A program made the position numbers and the translations under genes. From NCBI GenBank assembly GCA_903953565.1, contig CAJBKE010000005.1, positions 1 through 46,743 on the forward strand: a stretch of 46,743 nt of DNA, in the 5' to 3' direction. The notes beneath the pieces are model-generated. The model saw only the letters and a list, made by a program, of their open reading frames with translations. It was not told the DNA's origin and searched no databases. The DNA is from an uncultured Verrucomicrobiota bacterium (GTDB taxonomy: Bacteria > Verrucomicrobiota > Verrucomicrobiia > Chthoniobacterales > JACTMZ01). Within the stretch, counting starts at the first letter, position 1. The number at the start of each line of letters is the position of its first letter. This document shows positions 19,986 to 28,327 of this stretch, in pieces.

Positions 19986-21494
19986 ATGCCGCGCCTTCTC
20001 TGCATCCTGTTTTCCGTCCTGGCCGCTGCGGCACAGGGCAAGACAGAAGGAGACTACTTTGCGGCCCTCACCTACGCCGAGTCGGTGCAACTCGCGTTGC
20101 AGAAAAACTTCGCCATCGAAGGCGCGTCCTTCGACCCGTTGATCGGCCGGGCCCAACTGCGCAGTTCCGAAGGCAAATTCGACCCTGCCCTCACCCTGGC
20201 CTACACCCGGGACGACAACGAGGAAGACCTCACCGGACTCAATGTCACGACCGCAGAGCAACTGGCCGACGGACTCATCCAGCCCGGCCTCCTCACGCGC
20301 AACACCCGCGACTTCGGCGAGGCCAACGTCGGCGGGCTGACCCCTTGGGGCATGACCTACGAACTCGGCGTCACGCTCGAGAACCGCCAGAACTCGCGCA
20401 ACGGCTACACCAACCGCTACACATCCTTCGCCGGATTCACCGTCACTCAACCCGTGCTGCGCGGCTTCGGCACCGACGTCACTCTCGCCTCCGTCCGCCT
20501 CGCCAGCGCCGACCTCGGCATATCGAAGTATGCCTACGCGCGGCAGGTCATCGAAACCGTGACGCGCGTGGCCGAGGTCTACAACGAACTGTGGTTTTCC
20601 GGCGGAAACGCCGAAGTCGAGCGGCGCTCGCGTTCCCTCGCCGCGCAACTTGCCGCCGACAACCGCCGCCGCGCCGAGATCGGCGTGATGTCGCCACTCG
20701 ACGTCCTTCAGGCCGAGACCGACGTCGCCGCCCGGGAGGAACGCGTCCTCGTTGCCGAGCGCCAGCAGGCCGACGACGAAAACTTCCTCAAACAACTCGT
20801 GACCAACCGCGTCGAGGATGTGTTGTCCGTCCGTATCGACATCGCCCCGCCCCCGCGCGCCCCCGGAATCGCGGAGAACCGCAAAGCGGACCTCGCCGCC
20901 GCCGTGCAGAACCGCCCGGACTTCCAAGCCGCACTGCTCGAGTTGCAAAAGCGCGAGATCAACGTCGTCTTCACCCGCAATGCCGCCCTGCCGCAACTCG
21001 ACTTGGTTGCCAGCCTCGGCCGCAACGGCATCGACAACGATCTTTCCGACAGCATCAACCGCAGCGTGGAAAACGGCACTCTCGCGTGGTCCGTCGGCGG
21101 CATCTTCAGCGTGCCCATCCCGAACAACACCGGACAGGGCGATCTGGAGGCAGCCAAACTCGAAGCCGCTCGCCAGATCGTCGAGTTGAAACGCCTCGAG
21201 CAAAGCATCCTCATCGAAGCCGACAATGCCGCCGGCCAAGTCGAGACCGCGTCGAAACGCATCGACGCCGCCAAACAAGCGCGTGTCCTTGCCGCCGAGA
21301 CCCTCGCCGCCGGCGAAACCCGCCTCCGCGCCGGCATCGCCACGACCTTCGAAGTCCTCCAATTCCAACGCGACCTCGCCACCGCGGCCATCTCCGAAAT
21401 CCGCGCCATGGCCGACTACAACATCGCCGTGGCCCGCTACCAACAAGCCACCGGAACCACCCTCGCCCGCCACGGCATCACGCTACCCGAATAA
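19986..21494 (+). CDS. TolC-family outer-membrane efflux channel
   Basis: A 502-residue protein with a short signal peptide (residues 1-18) and two OEP repeats rich in helical heptads. The two copies of the family pattern are visible: YAESVQLALQKNFAIEGA with TRVAEVYNELWFSG, then NRKADLAAAVQNRPDFQAA with GNAALPQ-like NAALPQLDLVASLG and TFEVLQFQRDLATAA. It completes an adaptor-ATPase-permease-channel operon (16848-21494). The extra gap of six bases from the permease implies co-transcription. Confidence 0.92.
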   Translation: MPRLLCILFSVLAAAAQGKTEGDYFAALTYAESVQLALQKNFAIEGASFDPLIGRAQLRSSEGKFDPALTLAYTRDDNEEDLTGLNVTTAEQLADGLIQPGLLTRNTRDFGEANVGGLTPWGMTYELGVTLENRQNSRNGYTNRYTSFAGFTVTQPVLRGFGTDVTLASVRLASADLGISKYAYARQVIETVTRVAEVYNELWFSGGNAEVERRSRSLAAQLAADNRRRAEIGVMSPLDVLQAETDVAAREERVLVAERQQADDENFLKQLVTNRVEDVLSVRIDIAPPPRAPGIAENRKADLAAAVQNRPDFQAALLELQKREINVVFTRNAALPQLDLVASLGRNGIDNDLSDSINRSVENGTLAWSVGGIFSVPIPNNTGQGDLEAAKLEAARQIVELKRLEQSILIEADNAAGQVETASKRIDAAKQARVLAAETLAAGETRLRAGIATTFEVLQFQRDLATAAISEIRAMADYNIAVARYQQATGTTLARHGITLPE

Positions 21495-21812
21495 TCACTC
21501 GAGGTGGAAAACCTCGCGCAGCGGAGCACTGACGGGGCTATGATCCGAATTGGACGGCATGATTTCGACGTTCTGCTTCCACCATTTTTGACATATCTCC
21601 GTCGAGGCGATGGACGCCCACTGTTCCTCGCTTTCGATTTCCGCATAGCCGAAGAGTTGGCGCGTTTCGGGGAGCAGAAAGATCGAGTAGTTCGAGATGC
21701 CGTGGTCTTTGAGCACCTTCTCCAACTCCGGCCAGATCGGGTTGTGGCGCTTTTCGTATTCCTCCTCGGCGCCGGCATGAACCGACATGACGAAGGCTTT
21801 GCGGATTTTCAT
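21495..21812 (-). CDS. rhaM: L-rhamnose mutarotase
   Basis: A 105-residue protein, the usual length for RhaM. It interconverts alpha and beta anomers of L-rhamnose so that released sugar can enter catabolism. It carries the signature HNPIWPEL with the presumed catalytic His23, [19 protein letters not shown], and the tandem Trp77-Trp78 before the C-terminal PLREVFHLE. The ATG at 21812 overlaps the stop of the GH78 gene by four bases. This is the clearest evidence that the neighbouring glycosidases act on rhamnose. Confidence 0.95.
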   Translation of the reverse strand: MKIRKAFVMSVHAGAEEEYEKRHNPIWPELEKVLKDHGISNYSIFLLPETRQLFGYAEIESEEQWASIASTEICQKWWKQNVEIMPSNSDHSPVSAPLREVFHLE

Positions 21813-24067
21813 GGTTTCCGGAGCTTGGCGGCAAAGCGGTGTCGTCCAGGCGAAAGCATTTTCGCCCGCTGTCCAGGCAGGCGCAGTTCGGCTTTGGTGC
21901 GCGGGGGCACTTCGACTTCGCCGCGCAGCGCTTTGCCGCGGACTTGCCAGCGGCAGGCGACGCGGCCTTGCGGGGTGTCGAGTTTGCATTGCGCGGAAGT
22001 CAGGCCGCCTCCGGGCTCGGGAGCGAAGAGGATCTTTTTGTAGCCGGGAGCCAACTGACGGATGCCGCCGATGACGCCATACATCCACTCTCCGACCGCA
22101 CCGTAGGCGTAGTGGTTGAAGGAATTCATGCCGACGTCACCGAAGCCGTGCTCTTTGGTGTAGCTGTTCCAACGCTCCCACATGGTCGTCGCGCCGTTGC
22201 GCACGGTGTAGAGCCAGGAGGGATAGTCCTCTTGCAGGAGAATCTTGTAAGCGAGGTCGGTGCGACCGAAGCGGGTGAGCACGGGCAGCAGCAGCGGCGT
22301 GCCGACGAAGCCGGTCGTCAAATGGCAATCGCGCGCTTCGATCAGATCGACGAGATGCGCGAAGGCTTTCGGTCGGAGCTTGGCCGGCAGCAGATCAAAG
22401 CCCAGCGCCAGCAGATAAGCCGTCTGGCAATGGCCGACCACGCGGCCATCCGGCGTGACGTAAGCACTGCGGAACGCCTCCACGATCTGCGCGTGCAGCT
22501 TGCGGAATTTTCGGGCGTCGACCTTCTGTCCGAGCACCCCGGCGATCTTCGCCATGAGGTGCGTGGTATGCGCGAAGTAAGCCGTCCCGACCAAGTCGCA
22601 AGGCACGGGCGCGTTCTGCGCGGTCACCGCGTCGATGGCCAACCAGTCGCCGTAGGCCGTGCGCGGACGGATCAAGTCCTTGGAAGTGCGCTGCTGATAG
22701 CCGATCCAGCGCTTCATCGCGTCGTAGTTCTCAGCCAAGATTTTCTTGTCGCCGTAGTGCCGGTAAATCTCCCACGGACAGATCACACCGGCATCGGCCC
22801 ATGCCGCATTGCCGAACTGATGCGGGCCGTATTTGCCGAGAACATCGGGCGCCACGTCAGGATACGCGCCGTCGGCACGCTGGCCGTCGCGCAAGTCTTG
22901 CAGCCATTTGCGGAAGAAATTCCGGACATCGTAGTGAAAAGCCGCGGTGCCCACGAAGACCTGCGCGTCGCCGGTCCAACCGAGACGCTCGTCGCGTTGC
23001 GGACAATCGGTGGGGACGTCGAGGAAGTTGCCGCGCAAACCCCAACTGATGTTCCGATCGAGGTGGTTGAGCAGCGGGTTCGAGCAGCGGAATTTTCCGG
23101 TCGCCGCCATGTCAGTGTGCAAGACGAGGGCAGTCAGCAATTCGGCGGACGGTGTCTTGCCCAGGCCCGTGACCTCGACATAGCGGAATCCGTGGAAAGT
23201 AAACCGCGGCGTCCATTCTTCGGTTCCCCCACCCCGACAGATATAGGTGTCAGTCGCGCGGGCCAGGCGCAGGTTTTCGCGGTAGACGGTGCCGTCGGCA
23301 TTGAGCATCTCGGCGAACTTGAGCGTGATCTTCTGTCCGCGCCGCCCACGCACCTTGAGGCGGCAGACCCCGGCGAGGTTTTGTCCGAAATCGAAGACAT
23401 AACTTCCCGGTCGTGGCTCGGTGATCTTCCGCGGCTTGAGGGTCTCGGTGATGCGCACCGCTTCATTGACCTTCGGGACGAGTTCGCCGCGGTAGTTGGG
23501 GAAAAGATCCGCCGCGCGCCAACCGGCCTTCGATGCTCCCGGCACGCACCAGTCCCCGAGATCCAGACGCGCGTCGTGGGTCTCCCCGTGATAGATGTCC
23601 GCCGCAACGACCGGACCGTTGCGCATCTCCCAACCGCGTCCCGTGGTCACGCTCACCTTGCGTCCGTCAGCCAATTCGATGTCCAGCCGCGCCAGAAGCT
23701 GAGGATGGATCCCGTAATGATTACGCTCGTTTTTCCAGAGCAGCGTGCCGGTATACCATCCGTCGCCGAGGATGGCGCCAAGGGCGTTGTCGCCCGGACG
23801 GAGCATGGCGGTCACGTCGGTGCTCATCACCTGCGCGCGTTTCCGGAAATCCGACCAGCCCGGCATGAGAAAATCCTCCCCCACCTTGCGGCCGTTGAGA
23901 AAGAGGTCGGCCACGCCGAGCGCGGTCCACTGCAACGTGGCGCGCCGGACCGAACCGGGCAGGGCGAAGGAATTCCGGAGATACGGGCACGGCGGCTCGC
24001 CCTTGGTGGCACGATGGCAGTCGCCGATCCATTTGGCGTTGCCGGGAAGTTTGGGTGTTTTCTGCAT
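21809..24067 (-). CDS. Alpha-L-rhamnosidase, GH78
   Basis: A 752-residue intracellular GH78 enzyme; no signal peptide is seen. Domains in order: N-terminal beta-domains ([31 protein letters not shown]), the (alpha/alpha)6 barrel, and a C-terminal beta-domain. The catalytic region [18 protein letters not shown] carries the general acid Glu360, and [12 protein letters not shown] carries the presumed base. It inverts alpha-L-rhamnosyl linkages at chain ends. ATG at 24067 is preferred over TTG at 24079. It is coupled to rhaM downstream and lies 53 bp below the small membrane protein gene. Confidence 0.95.
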   Translation of the reverse strand: MQKTPKLPGNAKWIGDCHRATKGEPPCPYLRNSFALPGSVRRATLQWTALGVADLFLNGRKVGEDFLMPGWSDFRKRAQVMSTDVTAMLRPGDNALGAILGDGWYTGTLLWKNERNHYGIHPQLLARLDIELADGRKVSVTTGRGWEMRNGPVVAADIYHGETHDARLDLGDWCVPGASKAGWRAADLFPNYRGELVPKVNEAVRITETLKPRKITEPRPGSYVFDFGQNLAGVCRLKVRGRRGQKITLKFAEMLNADGTVYRENLRLARATDTYICRGGGTEEWTPRFTFHGFRYVEVTGLGKTPSAELLTALVLHTDMAATGKFRCSNPLLNHLDRNISWGLRGNFLDVPTDCPQRDERLGWTGDAQVFVGTAAFHYDVRNFFRKWLQDLRDGQRADGAYPDVAPDVLGKYGPHQFGNAAWADAGVICPWEIYRHYGDKKILAENYDAMKRWIGYQQRTSKDLIRPRTAYGDWLAIDAVTAQNAPVPCDLVGTAYFAHTTHLMAKIAGVLGQKVDARKFRKLHAQIVEAFRSAYVTPDGRVVGHCQTAYLLALGFDLLPAKLRPKAFAHLVDLIEARDCHLTTGFVGTPLLLPVLTRFGRTDLAYKILLQEDYPSWLYTVRNGATTMWERWNSYTKEHGFGDVGMNSFNHYAYGAVGEWMYGVIGGIRQLAPGYKKILFAPEPGGGLTSAQCKLDTPQGRVACRWQVRGKALRGEVEVPPRTKAELRLPGQRAKMLSPGRHRFAAKLRKP

Positions 24068-24120
24068 AAAATCGGTCAATGGGCTGCGGCGCCCAGTTTG
24101 TGCTGGGTTTCATCCGCGGG

Positions 24121-24300
24121 CTACCGCGTGATGGGGTAAAGCCACATGATGATAATGGCAAGGAGAAGTCCCGCGCATTGGAATCCGACCAAGCCGACAT
24201 TCATTTTCCATGCTGTGGATTCATCGAGACCCGTGCGCTCGACAATCTGCGGATCGTTGCGCCCCCCGCCGCGGTGGCCGTTGGGAAGTAGTGAAGTCAT
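24121..24300 (-). CDS. Small single-pass membrane protein heading the GH78 operon
   Basis: ATG at 24300 gives a 59-residue protein: a polar N-terminus (about 30 residues with NGHRGGGRND) then one membrane helix (NVGLVGFQCAGLLLAIIIMW) ending YPITR. A longer reading from GTG at 24408 would add a second hydrophobic stretch, but it would place the operator and -10 inside the gene, so the short form is favoured. I do not recognise the family. It may be the C-terminal remnant of an MFS/GPH sugar symporter, or a genuine small membrane protein. It is the first gene after the promoter serving GH78 and rhaM. Confidence 0.5.
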   Translation of the reverse strand: MTSLLPNGHRGGGRNDPQIVERTGLDESTAWKMNVGLVGFQCAGLLLAIIIMWLYPITR

Positions 24301-24334
24301 GAGGGAACGCGTTAGTGGCGACGCGGAAAAAGTC

Positions 24335-24398
24335 TCTATACCAGCGAGGGCGTGTCGTGGCGCGAAATATCCTGCCACAAGCAAGCAGAATCCTGCCA
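24335..24398 (-). promoter_or_regulatory. AraC-type operator plus promoter, site a (GH78-rhaM operon)
   Basis: Read on the minus strand: TGGCAGGATTCTGCT from 24398, then a second TGGCAGGAT exactly 21 bp later, then after 31 bp the -10-like TATAGA (24340-24335) preceded by TGG (extended -10). The -35 position holds GCGCCA, a poor match, so activation is expected to need a bound protein. The predicted transcript starts near 24328, about 28 bases before ATG 24300. Confidence 0.75.
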
Positions 24399-24525
24399 GG
24401 GCCAGCACCGCCGTGAATTAAGTCATTGTGAATCACCCGGTGGCAACCGGGTTGCGTGGGTAGAATGGCAAACATCTAATCTTTCTCTGCCACGACCGAT
24501 GCACGGAACCCGAACCCGCGTTGTG

Positions 24526-24566
24526 TCGCCGCGATAATCCTGCCAAATGTCAGCACTTTGTTGCCA
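24526..24566. promoter_or_regulatory. AraC-type operator, site b (upstream of GH78-like gene)
   Basis: Same element as the other five: TGGCAACAAAGTGCT and TGGCAGGATTATC at 21-bp spacing, read on the minus strand. Here the nearest gene is on the plus strand, 82 bases away, so the element is inverted relative to it. On the plus strand its TTGCCA could serve as a -35-like hexamer, with GATAAC near 24585 as a weak -10. Confidence 0.65.
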
Positions 24567-24648
24567 CGTTCTGCAGACCGCTGGGATAACATACTTCTGC
24601 TGGCTTGGCCGTGCATCCTCATTCTGATTCCATCATTTACTTACACGG

Positions 24649-26895
24649 ATGAAGGAGTCTTTCTGGATCACCAGCTCCGCGGAACCGGGCACTGATGCTT
24701 TGTTTCGCGGGACGTTCCGTCTCGAGCGCGAAAGCCGCGCACGTCTCTGCCTAATCGGCGCTTCATGGTATCAGTTGTGGATCAACGGCGCATGGTTGCT
24801 CGAAGGCCCACTCCGCTATCCGCTGGAGGCTCCCGAGTTCCAGACCATGGAGATCGAACTTGCCACCGGTCCTCATGTGCTCGCCATTCACGCGCGCCAC
24901 GATGGTGTCGATACGCGCATGCTCAAAGCCACCGCGCCTTATCTGTGTGTGCGTCTGTTCGACAATGAGCGTGCGATCCCCATTGCATGGAAGGGCGCGC
25001 CACTGGCCCGTCAGAGCTCCACGGTGTCATGGCTCCAACCTCCCCCCCTGCGCCGAATCAACCCGCAATTAGGCTGGGCAGACCACCGTGACACACGCCT
25101 CGAACCGGAGCACTGGCGCGAAACCGCATTCGATGACTCTGCATGGAACGATCCCATCACCGGCGTCTCGGATCTGCCCGAACCGGTGGTGGCGAAACTA
25201 TCGCCGGTGCAATGTTTCCGGCATGAGCTAACGCCGCTGGCCGAAGGACCTCTGGCCACCACGTTCGGATTGCCGGACGACGAACCGGCCTACGCTTTTT
25301 TCGTGCGCGACCGGATCTGCCAAACTCTGCCCGCGCGGGGCCGTTGGTATCTTTACGATCTCGGACGCGTCCGTCTCGGACGTCCGTCCATCACGCTCGA
25401 GGCTCCGGCCGGCGCACTCATTGAAATGGCCAGCGCCGAAGCGCTGACCGGAGGCCACGTGTCTCCCCTCATCAACACTTCCACCGGCCCCTCTTGCAAC
25501 CTCGATCGCTTCGTTGCGCGCGGCGGACGGCAGACCTTCACCCCGCTCGTGCCGAAAGGCGGACGTTTCCTCGAGGTGCATGTCCTCGGCGCGGGATCAG
25601 AGACGTGTCCGGTGAAGGCGAAGTATCTCGAACGTTGCTACCATGCGCCGACCGAAGCGTCGCTCGCGTGCGGCGATGCATTGCTGGAAACAATCTGGGT
25701 GGCCGGAGCGGAGACACATCGCGCCTGCACCGAGGATGCTTTGACCGACAATCCCACACGCGAACGCGGCCAATGGACCGGCGACGCCGCGGCGACCGGG
25801 ATAGAAAACTCCGCGGTTCTTTTCCACGACCAGCTGCTTTGCCGTCGCGCGCTCGTGCAAGCCGCGCTTTGTGCACGGGAAGACGGTATGGTCGCGGCGG
25901 TGTGCCCCGGCGGTTGTTACCACATGAGCACGTATGCCTTCCTCTGGGTGGCGGCGGTCCGAAGATATCATGGCAACACGGGCGACCGCAGTTTGCTCGA
26001 CGAACTTTGGCCCGCGGCGGTGCGGAACATGCAGGCGCTCGAGCCGTTCCTCGGCGAAGAGGGGCTGCGCAACGAGGCCGGACAGATTTTCGTGGACTGG
26101 GGATACCGCACCGAGGAACCCATCGACACTGCGACGAACCTCCTTCTTCTTCACGCCATGCGGGAAATGGCGGCTTGGGCGGAGGAGACCGGACGCGACG
26201 GCGGATCCTACCGCGAGCGCGCCGGGACACTGGAAACCATGCTGGGGGCGCGGTTAAGCGCGAAGCTGGACTCCGGCAACTGGCCCGCTGTCGGCTACCA
26301 CAGCGCGGCGCTCGCCATGATGCTCGGCCTCGTCGAAGACGAGACTGCCTGCCTCGACCATCTCGCCGCGCATCTCCTCGATTGTTTTCCCAACAACCTC
26401 GAGGCGCCCCGGAATGAGAGTCCTCTGGATTTCAACGCGCGCCTCATCACACCCTACTTCGGGCATTTTGTTTTCCCGCTTTTTTTCGAACGAGGACGCA
26501 CCGACTTCGTGCTCGATCAATACCGGACCTGCTGGGGGTGGCTGCTCGAAGATGGGCGGACCACGCTACCCGAGGTGTTCGACACGCGCTGGAGCCATTG
26601 CCACCAATGGAGTGGCTGTCCGACCTGGCAGATGTCGCGCTACCTGCTTGGGCTCCGTCCACGCTTGGACCTAGCGGCCGACACCTTCGAATTCTGCCTC
26701 GCCCCGGGATCTCTTGCCGGCGCACGCGGTCGTCTCCACCACCCTGCAGGCGGATGGATCGACATCGAGTGGCAGGCGTCGAATGGACTTATCGAATATT
26801 CGTGCCGCGCGGATGCCCAGTTGATTGTTCGTTTCAACGACGGAACAGTCCGCAAAATCGCCGCGCGCGATCACGCCACGTGGAAGCTAAGATAG
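24649..26895 (+). CDS. Alpha-L-rhamnosidase-like protein, GH78 (divergent)
   Basis: A 748-residue protein without signal peptide. The N-terminal part has beta-domain features (WINGAWLLEGPLRYP, YLYDLGRVRLGRPSITLEAP); residues from about 340 form the six-hairpin barrel. The GH78 acid motif appears in altered form as DNPTRERGQWTGDAAAT, with Glu372 at the catalytic position, and WSGCPTWQMSRYLLGLRP matches the end of the barrel. Only distantly similar to the GH78 encoded opposite, so the aglycone or linkage is probably different. Cytoplasmic action on imported oligosaccharides is inferred. ATG 24649 has AGG-poor context, as is common here. Confidence 0.8.
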   Translation: MKESFWITSSAEPGTDALFRGTFRLERESRARLCLIGASWYQLWINGAWLLEGPLRYPLEAPEFQTMEIELATGPHVLAIHARHDGVDTRMLKATAPYLCVRLFDNERAIPIAWKGAPLARQSSTVSWLQPPPLRRINPQLGWADHRDTRLEPEHWRETAFDDSAWNDPITGVSDLPEPVVAKLSPVQCFRHELTPLAEGPLATTFGLPDDEPAYAFFVRDRICQTLPARGRWYLYDLGRVRLGRPSITLEAPAGALIEMASAEALTGGHVSPLINTSTGPSCNLDRFVARGGRQTFTPLVPKGGRFLEVHVLGAGSETCPVKAKYLERCYHAPTEASLACGDALLETIWVAGAETHRACTEDALTDNPTRERGQWTGDAAATGIENSAVLFHDQLLCRRALVQAALCAREDGMVAAVCPGGCYHMSTYAFLWVAAVRRYHGNTGDRSLLDELWPAAVRNMQALEPFLGEEGLRNEAGQIFVDWGYRTEEPIDTATNLLLLHAMREMAAWAEETGRDGGSYRERAGTLETMLGARLSAKLDSGNWPAVGYHSAALAMMLGLVEDETACLDHLAAHLLDCFPNNLEAPRNESPLDFNARLITPYFGHFVFPLFFERGRTDFVLDQYRTCWGWLLEDGRTTLPEVFDTRWSHCHQWSGCPTWQMSRYLLGLRPRLDLAADTFEFCLAPGSLAGARGRLHHPAGGWIDIEWQASNGLIEYSCRADAQLIVRFNDGTVRKIAARDHATWKLR

Positions 26896-26916
26896 GAATA
26901 GAGAAGGTCGGCCGGC

Positions 26917-28269
26917 CTACCGACTGAAACTCAAGAAATCGACCTCGAACATTTCCTTTTGACTGCCGTGAAAAAAGAGCCACACAGCGTGGACCCCCTC
27001 GGTTTTCTCGATGTCAGCCGTGATAGTTTGCCAGTCGCCTTCTTTCGCTTCAGGCACCAAGACCTTCCCGACAGCCGGGGCCCACGGCTGACCGATACGA
27101 ATCGCGATTTCTCCCCCGCCACCGAGAGCTTTGACCCTGCAATGCACCTTGCTGGCACCTTTGCCGAAGTCGATATACTTGAAGGCGACATTGTCGCCGT
27201 TGCGGATGCCGGTCAGAATCTCGTTGCCGGCCCCGTCCAGCGCGATGCGGACGTCTCCGAAGAGGAGGCAGGCACGAGACGCGTCGATTTCCTCGAAGGC
27301 ATTCAACGGCGCCCCGGCCCCTTGCGATGTCATCTCGACCTCATTGATGCTTCCGTCGGGATTGAACGTGATGGGTTCGACGCACGCCTTGCGCATCGTG
27401 AAGCTGTTGTGGGTCGCGCGGTGGTAAAAAACATACCATTGACCCTTGAACTCGACCACGGATCCGTGGTTGTTCCAGTTGCCGGGATCACAATGGTCGT
27501 TGTCCACAATGACACCGCCATACTTGTAGGGACCGAAAGGTGACTTGGCGGTGGAGTATCCGATGCACGTCGGCCGGTTGGCGCGGCTCACGTCGGCATA
27601 GACGAGGTAGTAAATCCCGTTACGTTTGAACATGAATGCGCCCTCATGAAAGTGGTGCTCCTTTTCATTCACCACGCCATTGACGATCGTAGCGGGATCG
27701 ATCCCGGTCATGTCGGGCTTCAGCTTCGCCATCTTGGCCTCGAACTGACCCCAAAGGTAATACGCTTGGCCGTCATCATCGATGAAGACTGACGGGTCGA
27801 TCTGCTCGAATCCCCCCACGTCCAAAGGACGTCCGTCCGTGAAGGGGCCGGTCGGGGAAGGACTGGTGGCCACGCCCTCGACGTCTTTCGGCTGACTCAT
27901 GCAATAATAGAGGAAGAATTTGCCGTCCTTCTCCATGCAGTCGGGAGCGGAGAGCGGCGTGTCGGAATAGGACACCGCATCCCCTTCGCCCTTTGAGGCA
28001 AAGATGTTCTCCGCGATTTTCCAGAGCTTCATGTCCGTGGTCTCCATCGCATGGTGACGCGACGAGCAATAATACTGCGTGCTCTCGTCCAATGAGCCGT
28101 AGATACGGAGTTTGCCATCTGTGAAGACGCGCGCGGAAGGGTCGGCAATATAGACCCCCGGGGGGACGATCGGATTTTGCGCCATTACGCTGGAGATCGC
28201 CACGAGCAGGATGCCGACAGTGATCATCGCCGAGACTTGCGCATCGTGGAGTGCGGAGCCCAAGTTCAT
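26917..28269 (-). CDS. Secreted GH43 glycosidase with C-terminal CBM6
   Basis: From ATG 28269 a 450-residue protein with a signal region (about 15-30, MITVGILLVAISSVMA). The five-bladed GH43 propeller shows its catalytic acids: base Asp43 in IADPSARVF, pKa modulator Asp158 in QIDPSVFIDDDG and acid Glu209 in HFHEGAFMF. The last 130 residues are a CBM6 (NEVEMTSQGAG ... VAFKYIDFG ... VDFLSFSR). GH43 enzymes remove arabinofuranose, xylose or galactose side groups. It is the last gene of the long minus-strand run and convergent with the GH78-like gene. ATG 28227 is an alternative start. Confidence 0.9.
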   Translation of the reverse strand: MNLGSALHDAQVSAMITVGILLVAISSVMAQNPIVPPGVYIADPSARVFTDGKLRIYGSLDESTQYYCSSRHHAMETTDMKLWKIAENIFASKGEGDAVSYSDTPLSAPDCMEKDGKFFLYYCMSQPKDVEGVATSPSPTGPFTDGRPLDVGGFEQIDPSVFIDDDGQAYYLWGQFEAKMAKLKPDMTGIDPATIVNGVVNEKEHHFHEGAFMFKRNGIYYLVYADVSRANRPTCIGYSTAKSPFGPYKYGGVIVDNDHCDPGNWNNHGSVVEFKGQWYVFYHRATHNSFTMRKACVEPITFNPDGSINEVEMTSQGAGAPLNAFEEIDASRACLLFGDVRIALDGAGNEILTGIRNGDNVAFKYIDFGKGASKVHCRVKALGGGGEIAIRIGQPWAPAVGKVLVPEAKEGDWQTITADIEKTEGVHAVWLFFHGSQKEMFEVDFLSFSR

Positions 28270-28327
28270 GAGGGAAAATCGTAACTCCGAGAAAGGAGGG
28301 TTGCAGCGAGAATCTTGTGAAACATCG

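Larger units (their letters stand above)
24301..24648. other. Divergent regulatory region between the two GH78 operons
   Basis: A 348-bp intergenic region separates the minus-strand GH78/rhaM operon from the plus-strand GH78-like gene. It holds two copies of the TGGCA-21bp-TGGCA operator, starting at 24372 and 24540 (168 bp apart). Plus-strand TGGCA words also occur at 24441 and 24466; these are spaced 25 bp, so they are not a clean match. I see no gene in it. Confidence 0.7.

Noticed and set aside
19662-21473. 603-codon open frame opposite the TolC-family gene
   Set aside because: Low-complexity G/D/E-rich translation typical of antisense GC-rich frames; the TolC call is secure.
21839-24139. 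766-codon open frame opposite the GH78 gene
   Set aside because: Shadow of the GH78 codon usage; its translation has no recognisable motif, signal or domain.
24121-24408. 95-residue membrane protein starting at GTG 24408
   Set aside because: That start would place the operator (24372-24398) and the -10 inside the coding sequence; ATG 24300 fits the predicted transcript.
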